From NCBI GenBank assembly GCA_903865465.1, contig CAIPJU010000662.1, positions 1-5,383 on the forward strand: a stretch of 5,383 nt of DNA. Reading direction: 5' to 3'. Position 1 is the first letter of the stretch. Each line of letters begins with the position of its first letter. The stretch is from an uncultured Bacteroidota bacterium (GTDB lineage: Bacteria; Bacteroidota; Bacteroidia; Bacteroidales; VadinHA17). Under the pieces are notes generated by a model. It had not been told where the DNA came from and made no database searches. It was given only the letters and a program-made list of their open reading frames with translations. Made by a program: the position numbers and the translations under genes. Shown here piece after piece: positions 1 to 5,383 of this stretch.

Positions 1-1
1 A

Positions 2-106
2 TGGCTGATGGCTGTAGCATTTGTTGCCATGATGCTTGTATATTTTATTACTGATTCAATCCTTGATAAGATAATCGATAAAGTATATTATTCATTATTT
101 GCCTGA
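2..106 (+). CDS. C-terminus of an unidentified membrane protein (5' partial)
   Basis: This is the last 34 codons of a frame that enters from the left edge and stops at TGA 104-106. The peptide starts WLMAVAFVAMMLVYFITDS, a hydrophobic run long enough for one membrane helix, then a short amphipathic tail with Asp and Lys (LDKIIDKVYY). That suggests an inner-membrane protein whose last helix lies close to its C-terminus. The fragment is too short to name a family. It ends 11 nt before smpB on the same strand, and no promoter-like element is visible between them, so the two are probably co-transcribed. The frame is chosen because it is the one that stays open to the edge; the ATG at position 1 belongs to another frame that stops after 17 codons. 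Confidence 0.6.
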   Translation, partial: WLMAVAFVAMMLVYFITDSILDKIIDKVYYSLFA

Positions 107-117
107 TTATTACTATT

Positions 118-576
118 ATGAAAGGTGGAACAGGCGACATTTCTATAAAGAACAAAAAGGCTTCCCACGATTATGAGTTCCTCGAAAAATTCATTGCCGG
201 GATTCAGCTTTATGGTACTGAAATAAAATCAATAAGACTCGGTAAGGCAACTATCGCAGATGCATACTGCGTCTTCGAAAGCGGAGAACTTTATTTAAGG
301 GGGATGCATATTTCGGAATACTGGTGGGGAAACCTGAACAACCATGATCCGCTTCGCGACAGGAAACTCCTTGTCACAAAGAGGGAGCTGAGGAAAATGG
401 AGAGGAAGGTTAAGGAGACTGGACTAACCATCATAGTTATAAAGATCTTTATTAACGATCGTGGTCTTGCGAAAGCTGAAATAGCGGTATCGAGGGGTAA
501 AAAAGAGTATGACAAGCGCGAAACACTCAAACGCAAGGATGCTGTCCGTGAGATGGACAGGATGCGTAAGGTGTAA
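118..576 (+). CDS. smpB: SsrA-binding protein SmpB
   Basis: SmpB binds tmRNA (SsrA) and delivers it to ribosomes stalled on mRNAs lacking a stop codon, so that the nascent peptide is tagged for degradation and the ribosome is released. It acts in the cytoplasm. The 152-residue product has the family's usual length. Visible family signatures are NKKASHDYEFLEKFIAGI (residues 12-29), GTEIKSIR (33-40), GKATIADAY (42-50), HDPLRDRKLL (76-85), and the basic C-terminal tail from GKKEYDKRE (127-135) through KRKDAVREMDR, the part that enters the empty mRNA channel of the ribosome. The ATG at 118 is the first start after an AT-rich leader without a Shine-Dalgarno sequence, and the N-terminal length before NKKA fits the family. 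The upstream gene ends 11 nt earlier. The stop codon abuts that of the convergent LOG gene. The tmRNA gene is not in the window. Confidence 0.97.
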   Translation: MKGGTGDISIKNKKASHDYEFLEKFIAGIQLYGTEIKSIRLGKATIADAYCVFESGELYLRGMHISEYWWGNLNNHDPLRDRKLLVTKRELRKMERKVKETGLTIIVIKIFINDRGLAKAEIAVSRGKKEYDKRETLKRKDAVREMDRMRKV

Positions 577-1287
577 TTAAAAGTTCGGGCTGAGAAGATA
601 TCTTGAATAGAATTTCACGATATGATCAACTGCCTCATCGGCAGTATCAACCAATTTAAATATATCGAGATCACCGGGAGCAATGTTTTCTTCCTCCTCA
701 AGCATCTGCTCCTTCATCCAGGTAAGAAGGCCACTCCAGTATTTTATTCCAACAAGAACAATGGGAAACTTACCTATCTTCCTGGTCTGTATAAGGGTCA
801 TTGCTTCAAAAAGCTCATCGAATGTTCCGAATCCTCCCGGCAGTACAATAAATCCCTGAGCATATTTCATAAACATTACTTTTCTTACAAAGAAATGGTC
901 GAAGGTGATGAGCTTGTCAGCATCGATATAAGGGTTTGGCCTTTGCTCAAAGGGAAGGTCGATATTGATACCCACCGATTTTCCATGACCCCTGTTGGCT
1001 CCCCTGTTGGCAGCTTCCATAATTCCGGGACCGCCGCCTGTAATAACACCATATCCCTGCTGCGTCAGCTTAAAAGCAATATCTTCGGCCAGCTTATAGT
1101 ATTTATCATTGTGATGAGTACGTGCAGATCCGAAAACTGAAACGCATGGTCCGATTCGTGCAAGCTTTTCAAAACCTTCAACAAGCTCGGATATAATTTT
1201 AAAGACCCTCCATGAATCTGTGGTATGAATTTCATTCCATGTTTTCTGCTCAAAAGCATCTTTTATAAGATCTGCTGGCTTCTCCAT
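577..1287 (-). CDS. LOG-family (TIGR00730) nucleoside 5'-monophosphate phosphoribohydrolase
   Basis: This is a Rossmann-fold protein of the LOG family, often misnamed lysine decarboxylase. Characterised members cleave the N-glycosidic bond of nucleoside monophosphates, including cytokinin ribotides and in some bacteria AMP, to give free base and ribose 5-phosphate. The true bacterial substrate here is unknown. Numbering from the ATG at 1287 (236 aa), one sees VFGSAR (51-56), GGGPGIMEAANRGA (84-97), the conserved Arg-Lys pair at 135-136, and the diagnostic PGGFGTFDE (150-158) with the catalytic-site Glu158. A longer reading opens with TTG at 1314 and adds nine residues. I prefer ATG 1287 because TTG is rare and the extra residues look like leader. 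The gene follows uvrA by 39 nt (12 nt if TTG is used), so it is probably the last gene of that unit. A -7-like box lies in the gap. A 172-codon open frame on the opposite strand is a shadow. Confidence 0.93.
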   Translation of the reverse strand: MEKPADLIKDAFEQKTWNEIHTTDSWRVFKIISELVEGFEKLARIGPCVSVFGSARTHHNDKYYKLAEDIAFKLTQQGYGVITGGGPGIMEAANRGANRGHGKSVGINIDLPFEQRPNPYIDADKLITFDHFFVRKVMFMKYAQGFIVLPGGFGTFDELFEAMTLIQTRKIGKFPIVLVGIKYWSGLLTWMKEQMLEEEENIAPGDLDIFKLVDTADEAVDHIVKFYSRYLLSPNF

Positions 1288-1311
1288 TTTAAAGTAAGGC
1301 AAATTATTTAT

Positions 1312-1319
1312 CAAATATA
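1312..1319 (-). promoter_or_regulatory. Candidate Bacteroidota -7 box before the LOG gene
   Basis: On the minus strand the bases read TATATTTG, an exact match to the Bacteroidota -7 consensus TAnnTTTG, in the uvrA-LOG gap. A start of transcription a few bases downstream would give a leader of roughly 15-20 nt to the ATG at 1287. No -33 TTTG is present at the expected 19-21 nt spacing, and the region is AT-rich, so a chance match is quite possible. If real, it would give LOG expression independent of uvrA, and it would rule out the TTG start at 1314, which would then lie inside the promoter. Confidence 0.3.
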
Positions 1320-1326
1320 GATATTA

Positions 1327-4167
1327 TTAAGTCAGATAGTTTCCATGAAGCTCCTCCTTCAGAAAAACGGCTGTATAACTATCGCTGAAGCCTGAAAGTT
1401 CTTCAGGTGTGCCTGCGAAAATAATGTTACCACCCTCCTTGCCCCCTTCTTTGCCAAGGTCAATTACATAATCAGCCATCTTAACTACATCGAGATTATG
1501 CTCAATAACAACAACTGAATTACCTCTTTCCACAAGCTTGTCAAGTACATCGAGCAAAACCCTGACATCTTCAAAGTGGAGTCCTGTTGTCGGCTCATCA
1601 AGGATATAAAGTGTTTTGCCGGTATCGCGCCGCGCTAGTTCAGTCGCCAGTTTAACTCTCTGTGCTTCACCACCTGAAAGTGTAGTTGATTGCTGGCCCA
1701 GTTTGATGTATCCAAGACCAACATCCTGGAGGGTTTTTATCTTAAGATATATTGATGGAACATTCGTAAAAAAGTCAACGGCCATATTGATGGTCATATC
1801 GAGGACATCACTGATCGATTGTCCCTTATACTTAACTTCCAGAGTTTCGCGGTTATAACGCTTACCATTGCATTCGTTGCAGTGAACGTATACGTCGGGG
1901 AGAAAATTCATTTCAATGGTCTTCATGCCGGCTCCCTCACAACCTTCACATCTGCCTCCCTTTACGTTGAATGAAAACCTTCCGGCACCAAAACCCCTGA
2001 TTTTAGCCTCAGTGGTCTGTTCGAAAAGTTTTCTAATATCGGTAAAAACACCTGTATAGGTAGCAGGGTTTGAACGAGGGGTTTTTCCAATCGGTGACTG
2101 ACTTACCTCGATAACCTTATCGAGATGCTCAAGACCGCTTAAACTTGTGTAAGGCAAAGGAGACCGGCCTGCATTGTGAAACACCTTTGCAAGTGCGGGA
2201 TGAAGTGTCTGGTTTATCAGTGATGATTTCCCGCTGCCGGAGACTCCTGTGATACATACAAGTGCACCGAGCGGAAGGGCCAGATCCACTGAATTAAGAT
2301 TATGACCTGTGGCACCATTCAGGTGAAGAAAGTTCCCGTTTCCCTTCCTTCGTACTTCAGGAATATTGAATTTTCGGTGATTATTCAGGTATGAAGAGGT
2401 TAGAGTGTCAATCTTAACCAATTCGCCGGGCGTACCCTGGGCTACCACAAGGCCTCCGTACCTTCCGGCACCAGGACCCATATCTATCACATAATCAGCT
2501 GAAAGAATCATCTCCTTATCATGCTCGACAACTATTACTGAGTTTCCGGCATCGCGAAGCTGCTTAAGTGAAGCAATCAGCCGCCTGTTATCACGCTGAT
2601 GAAGCCCAATACTGGGTTCATCGAGTATATAAAGCACATTTACAAGTCGGGATCCTATCTGAGTTGCAAGTCTGATTCTCTGGCTTTCACCCCCCGAAAG
2701 AGTTCTGGCTCCCCTGTTAAGCGACAGGTATTCAAGACCTACTTCGAGAAGAAAACCAAGCCTTGTCCTGATCTCTTTAAGTATTTCAGAAGCAATCTTC
2801 TTCTGCTTTCCTGTCATCTTCTCCTCCACATTAGCCAGATAATCAGATAAATCCCTGATATCCATCGCAGAAAGCTCACCTATATTTTTGTCAGCTATCC
2901 TGAAGTATAGCGATTCTTTTTTCAGTCGGGTGCCAAGGCATTCAGGACAAACGTCATACTGAACATACTGCTCCTTAATCTTAGTGCCCTCCTTCTTCCC
3001 ATTTACTGACTCAATGTTGCCTATAAAACTTACGACGCCTTCGAAGGTCAGGAAATAATTCGAAGTCATTCCAAGAGGCGTGTTCGAAAGCTTAAGTACC
3101 TCATCCGAACCATACAGAACCTTATTCAGGGCATCTTCAGGTATATCCTTGATTGCCGTGTCGAGGGTGAACCCATTCTTTTCCGCTATCGCTTCAAGCT
3201 GCCAGAAAATCCAGATATTCCTGTATTTTCCAAGAGGTTCAATTCCTCCTTTCCTTATACTGAGTTCCCTGTCGGGAATAAGCTTTTTCTCGTCAATACT
3301 CGATACTTCACCTAATCCATTACAATGAGGGCACGCTCCCTGGGGAGAGTTAAATGAAAAGGTATGAGGGGCAGGTTCATTATATGAGATTCCGGTAACC
3401 GGACACATAAGGTGACGGCTGAAAAACCTTGGTTCGCTGCTGTCAAAATCAAGAACCATCATAACACCGTCGCCCTGATCGAGTGACATGATTATTGAAT
3501 CGTGGAGCCGTTTGTCGGTGGTCTCACCCACTTTGAATTTATCAATTACCAGTTCAATGAAATGGGTCTTATACCGGTCGAGCTTCATTGCCGGACGAAT
3601 TTCCTTTATCTCATTATTAATCCTGACATTGAGAAATCCTTTTCTCCGCAGCTGTTCAAATAGCTCCTTGTAATGTCCCTTTCTTCCTTTTACCAATGGC
3701 GCCAGGAAGTACACTTTTTTTCCTGCAAACCTCTCCTTAATCAGTTCAAGGATCTGCTCATCGGTATATTTAACCATTTTCTCACCTGATGCGTACGAAT
3801 AGGCATCGGCAGCCCTGGCATAGAGCAGGCGGAGAAAATCGTAAATCTCGGTTATGGTGCCTACTGTAGAACGGGGATTTTTGTTTGTAGTTTTCTGTTC
3901 TATTGATATCACAGGGCTAAGCCCTGTGATCTTATCGACATCAGGACGTTCCATGCCACCCAGGAACTGCCTTGCGTAGGCTGAAAGGGTTTCCATGTAC
4001 CGCCGTTGCCCCTCAGCATAAATAGTATCAAATGCCAGAGAAGATTTTCCACTCCCACTTAAGCCGGTTATTACCACAAGCTTATTGCGGGGAATGGTAA
4101 CATCAATATTCTGCAGATTATGGACCCTGGCCCCAAGTACTCTTATTTCATCCTCACTTCCAGCCAC
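1327..4167 (-). CDS. uvrA: UvrABC excinuclease subunit A (UvrA)
   Basis: UvrA is the damage-sensing ATPase of nucleotide excision repair: the dimer finds bulky lesions and loads UvrB, after which UvrC incises. The 946-residue length is normal. The first ABC half shows Walker A GLSGSGKSS (35-43), signature LSGGESQR (490-497) and Walker B ILDEPSIGLH (514-523). The second half shows GVSGSGKSS (641-649), LSGGEAQR (830-837) and ILDEPTTGLH (855-864). The region between about 120 and 245 matches the UvrB-binding insert, so this is class I UvrA. The C-terminal zinc module is intact (Cys740, 743, 763, 766; CX2CX19CX2C). The first has Cys255, Cys279 and Cys282 but Thr258 where a fourth Cys is usual. 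A KEGGKEGG doublet sits at 906-913. The start is GTG: an in-frame TAA lies at 4186-4188, no ATG comes between, and the next Met is residue 58, past the Walker A. It follows the transglycosylase by 24 nt. Confidence 0.98.
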   Translation of the reverse strand: MAGSEDEIRVLGARVHNLQNIDVTIPRNKLVVITGLSGSGKSSLAFDTIYAEGQRRYMETLSAYARQFLGGMERPDVDKITGLSPVISIEQKTTNKNPRSTVGTITEIYDFLRLLYARAADAYSYASGEKMVKYTDEQILELIKERFAGKKVYFLAPLVKGRKGHYKELFEQLRRKGFLNVRINNEIKEIRPAMKLDRYKTHFIELVIDKFKVGETTDKRLHDSIIMSLDQGDGVMMVLDFDSSEPRFFSRHLMCPVTGISYNEPAPHTFSFNSPQGACPHCNGLGEVSSIDEKKLIPDRELSIRKGGIEPLGKYRNIWIFWQLEAIAEKNGFTLDTAIKDIPEDALNKVLYGSDEVLKLSNTPLGMTSNYFLTFEGVVSFIGNIESVNGKKEGTKIKEQYVQYDVCPECLGTRLKKESLYFRIADKNIGELSAMDIRDLSDYLANVEEKMTGKQKKIASEILKEIRTRLGFLLEVGLEYLSLNRGARTLSGGESQRIRLATQIGSRLVNVLYILDEPSIGLHQRDNRRLIASLKQLRDAGNSVIVVEHDKEMILSADYVIDMGPGAGRYGGLVVAQGTPGELVKIDTLTSSYLNNHRKFNIPEVRRKGNGNFLHLNGATGHNLNSVDLALPLGALVCITGVSGSGKSSLINQTLHPALAKVFHNAGRSPLPYTSLSGLEHLDKVIEVSQSPIGKTPRSNPATYTGVFTDIRKLFEQTTEAKIRGFGAGRFSFNVKGGRCEGCEGAGMKTIEMNFLPDVYVHCNECNGKRYNRETLEVKYKGQSISDVLDMTINMAVDFFTNVPSIYLKIKTLQDVGLGYIKLGQQSTTLSGGEAQRVKLATELARRDTGKTLYILDEPTTGLHFEDVRVLLDVLDKLVERGNSVVVIEHNLDVVKMADYVIDLGKEGGKEGGNIIFAGTPEELSGFSDSYTAVFLKEELHGNYLT
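3908..3930. repeat. Perfect 23-nt palindrome inside uvrA
   Basis: Arms ATCACAGGGCT (3908-3918) and AGCCCTGTGAT (3920-3930) are perfect reverse complements around a single base at 3919. In the uvrA transcript this can fold as a 9-bp stem with a 5-nt loop. It covers the codons for ITGLSPVI (residues 80-87), a conserved UvrA segment. No T-run follows in the direction of uvrA transcription, so it is not an ordinary intrinsic terminator. The inverted repeat is certain from the sequence; any function is not. Confidence 0.9.
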
Positions 4168-4172
4168 TTCTG

Positions 4173-4194
4173 AAAAATTAAAGTTTTAACTTTA
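4173..4194 (-). terminator. Weak AT-rich hairpin plus T-run between transglycosylase gene and uvrA
   Basis: Arms at 4179-4185 and 4188-4194 are perfect 7-base reverse complements around two bases. The repeat starts within the transglycosylase stop codon. In the direction of transcription it is followed by AA and TTTTT (4177-4173), then the uvrA GTG at 4167. Because the centre must open to form a loop, the usable stem is about 5 bp with only one G-C pair, so it is at best a leaky terminator or a structure next to the uvrA start. It could equally be a chance product of AT-rich sequence. Confidence 0.25.
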
Positions 4195-5142
4195 CCTGTT
4201 TTCACTATGTCGCATCCCTGAAGAAGGTATTTTTATCAGGTATTCCCTTCCGGGAGATAGAGTCAGAAAAGGCTTTCTAAGCCAGGGATTCAGCATCTTA
4301 ATCATCTTATAGTTAGTGCCGAATTTTTCCGCGTAAGCGGCAAAATCAGAAATTGCCGTATCAGCCTTTACTTCAGTATAATTGAATTCAGGATATAAAT
4401 CCTCCTTGCCTATAAAAAACATGTATTTACCAGGATCGCTGAGTATCATTTTATAAGCAATTGCCCTGAAAATATACCTGGCTGTCTCTTCATTCAACAG
4501 AAGGTCGTAATAGTTATTCTTATGCTGTATCGCAATCTGATCGTCAACTCCTCCCCTTCCATTATCATATGATGCAGCCGCCATAGTCCAGTTTCCATAT
4601 TTCTCGTACGATTTCTGAAAATATTCACATGCAAACTGTGTTGACTTTTCAACATCATATCGCTCATCGACGACCTTATTTATCTCGAGGCCACCTTCCC
4701 TTCCCGTATCGTCCATTATCTGCCAGAAACCGACGGCTCCGGCAGGAGAAATAACATTGCTTAAATCGCTTTCCGCCACTGCCAGGTACTTAAAATCATC
4801 GGGAATGTGATTCTTTTTGAGAATCTTCTCAATAAGGGGCATATACCTGTTTGCCCGTTTGATAATAAGAATGGTGGATGAATGCCGGAATGCAGTTATA
4901 AGCACCTCCCGGTCAAGGCTTTCACGAGTATCAATATTCTCAAGAGGCATACGTTCACCTGCAAATGAAATAGAATCAGGAAGTTTGAATGTGCCAAATC
5001 GGAATACAGAATCAGCTGCCGTCTTCTTTTCAGGAGGATAGAAACTTACAACCTGCAGACTATATGATAAGAAAGTGGATAAAAGTGTACCTCCGATTAT
5101 AAATATGGACAAAAATATTGTTTTTCTCACAGGATTATTCAT
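4192..5142 (-). CDS. Membrane-anchored or secreted GH23 lytic transglycosylase (MltD-like)
   Basis: Lytic transglycosylases cleave the MurNAc-GlcNAc bond of peptidoglycan to leave a 1,6-anhydroMurNAc end, serving wall turnover and insertion of envelope machines. The 316-residue product starts with a basic N-terminus and a hydrophobic segment at about 9-30 (IFLSIFIIGGTLLSTFL), a signal peptide or anchor. There is no lipobox Cys, so it is not a lipoprotein. The SLT/GH23 domain spans about 95-235: LAVAES with the expected catalytic Glu124, SPAGAVGFWQIM (132-143), AAASYDNGRGG (188-198) and ARYIFRAIAYK (221-231). Residues about 255-305, ending PGREYLIKIP, resemble one degenerate LysM peptidoglycan-binding repeat. 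In AAASYDNGRGG, Asp193 stands where family members usually have Asn. ATG 5142 is chosen because it precedes the signal segment and lies about 20 nt downstream of a good -7 box. The gene probably heads a unit with uvrA and LOG. Confidence 0.92.
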   Translation of the reverse strand: MNNPVRKTIFLSIFIIGGTLLSTFLSYSLQVVSFYPPEKKTAADSVFRFGTFKLPDSISFAGERMPLENIDTRESLDREVLITAFRHSSTILIIKRANRYMPLIEKILKKNHIPDDFKYLAVAESDLSNVISPAGAVGFWQIMDDTGREGGLEINKVVDERYDVEKSTQFACEYFQKSYEKYGNWTMAAASYDNGRGGVDDQIAIQHKNNYYDLLLNEETARYIFRAIAYKMILSDPGKYMFFIGKEDLYPEFNYTEVKADTAISDFAAYAEKFGTNYKMIKMLNPWLRKPFLTLSPGREYLIKIPSSGMRHSENR

Positions 5143-5169
5143 CTGAAACGAAGCTTAAAAAATAATGTG

Positions 5170-5177
5170 CAAAGGTA
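5170..5177 (-). promoter_or_regulatory. Bacteroidota -7 promoter element for the transglycosylase-uvrA-LOG unit
   Basis: The minus strand reads TTACCTTTGCA here, containing TACCTTTG, an exact TAnnTTTG match in a flanking context common for Bacteroidota housekeeping promoters. The expected transcription start near 5163 would leave a leader of about 20 nt before ATG 5142. The -33 region, around 5195-5199, reads only TTTA/ATTT rather than TTTG, so it is weak. An 11-base AT palindrome (TTATTAAATAA, 5191-5201) overlaps that -33 region. No other good promoter is seen before uvrA, so this is the likely main promoter of the three genes. Confidence 0.65.
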
Positions 5178-5244
5178 ACAATTTTACACCTTATTAAATA
5201 ATATCGTCATGAGCAAATAAGAGAGAAGGTTATGTTCCGTGGAT

Positions 5245-5382
5245 TCAGAACTTATATGAGAGACCTGAGAAAATGCCAAAGGAATAGGGGTGAATATTTG
5301 TCCCTTCTGATTTACTAAATGGATTCAGGTAATATCTTAAGGTAGGTTCGAGGTTCATTGAGAGCTTACTCGAGAAGCTGTA
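5245..5382 (-). CDS. C-terminus of an outer-membrane-type beta-barrel protein (5' partial)
   Basis: This is the last 45 codons of a minus-strand frame that enters from the right edge and stops at TGA (5247-5245). It includes SMNLEPTLRYYLNPFSK and ends YSFGIFSGLSYKF. Alternating polar and aromatic/hydrophobic residues form two likely beta-strands joined by a polar turn (SKSEGTNIHP), and the last residue is Phe, as in the C-terminal strand recognised by the BAM complex in outer-membrane barrels. The segment resembles the small outer-membrane beta-barrel proteins common in Bacteroidota, but the fragment is too short to assign a family or function. The frame is chosen because it stays open to the edge and has barrel-like composition; the other minus-strand frames soon meet stops. 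It lies 102 nt upstream of the transglycosylase gene, which has its own promoter. No terminator hairpin is evident in the gap. Confidence 0.65.
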   Translation of the reverse strand, partial: YSFSSKLSMNLEPTLRYYLNPFSKSEGTNIHPYSFGIFSGLSYKF

Positions 5383-5383
5383 C

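Noticed and set aside
1..54. ATG at position 1 as a small gene start
   Set aside because: That frame stops after 17 codons; the second frame is open through the edge and encodes a plausible membrane helix.
91..103. TTATTTGC before smpB, considered as a -7 promoter box
   Set aside because: It does not match TAnnTTTG (spacing differs), and it lies in the coding end of the upstream gene.
291..536. 81-codon minus-strand frame within smpB
   Set aside because: Antisense to a well-conserved gene; low-complexity Ser/Leu-rich translation without family features.
595..604. Palindrome AAGATATCTT near the smpB/LOG junction, considered as a terminator
   Set aside because: It is only 10 nt with no loop-forming centre and no T-run, and lies inside the LOG coding sequence.
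622..1140. 172-codon open frame on the + strand opposite the LOG gene
   Set aside because: It is fully antisense to a gene with clear LOG motifs, shows no recognisable domain, and has a composition typical of a shadow frame.
1616..3673. Several 61-83 codon + strand frames opposite uvrA
   Set aside because: All lie antisense to conserved UvrA motifs and are explained by its codon usage.
4817..5041. 74-codon + strand frame opposite the transglycosylase gene
   Set aside because: Antisense shadow, Arg/Ser-rich, with no start context or homology that I recognise.

Overview
The window reads as an ordinary housekeeping stretch of a Bacteroidota chromosome, most likely Bacteroidales or a near relative. 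Four things point there. None of the four starts that can be examined has a purine-rich Shine-Dalgarno tract; the leaders are AT-rich. A textbook Bacteroidota -7 element (TACCTTTG) stands just upstream of the lytic transglycosylase gene. The protein sequences of SmpB, UvrA and the transglycosylase look like that phylum. The right edge carries the C-terminus of a beta-barrel protein ending in Phe.

Layout, left to right. On the + strand, the last 34 codons of an unidentified membrane protein (to 106) are followed after 11 nt by smpB (118-576), the tmRNA-binding factor for ribosome rescue. smpB meets the next gene tail to tail with no intergenic base. From there everything is on the - strand. 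Reading in the direction of transcription, the order is: the C-terminal tail of an outer-membrane-type beta-barrel protein (5382-5245, cut by the window edge), a 102-nt gap with a promoter, a GH23 lytic transglycosylase (5142-4192), uvrA (4167-1327), and a LOG-family nucleotide phosphoribohydrolase (1287-577).

Transglycosylase, uvrA and LOG are closely spaced (24 and 39 nt gaps) and probably form one transcription unit driven from about 5170. A weak hairpin plus T-run before uvrA and a candidate -7 box before LOG may adjust downstream expression. The three products act in different processes: cell-wall turnover in the envelope, nucleotide excision repair on DNA, and nucleotide salvage in the cytoplasm. 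Any functional link is therefore inference.

No RNA gene, mobile element, CRISPR array, attachment site or origin was seen, and no stretch over 300 nt lacks a gene. I do not see an undescribed system here. The points most worth checking are a perfect 23-nt palindrome inside uvrA, an Asn-to-Asp-type change in the transglycosylase active-site motif, a missing zinc ligand in the first UvrA zinc module, and the abutting convergent stop codons.
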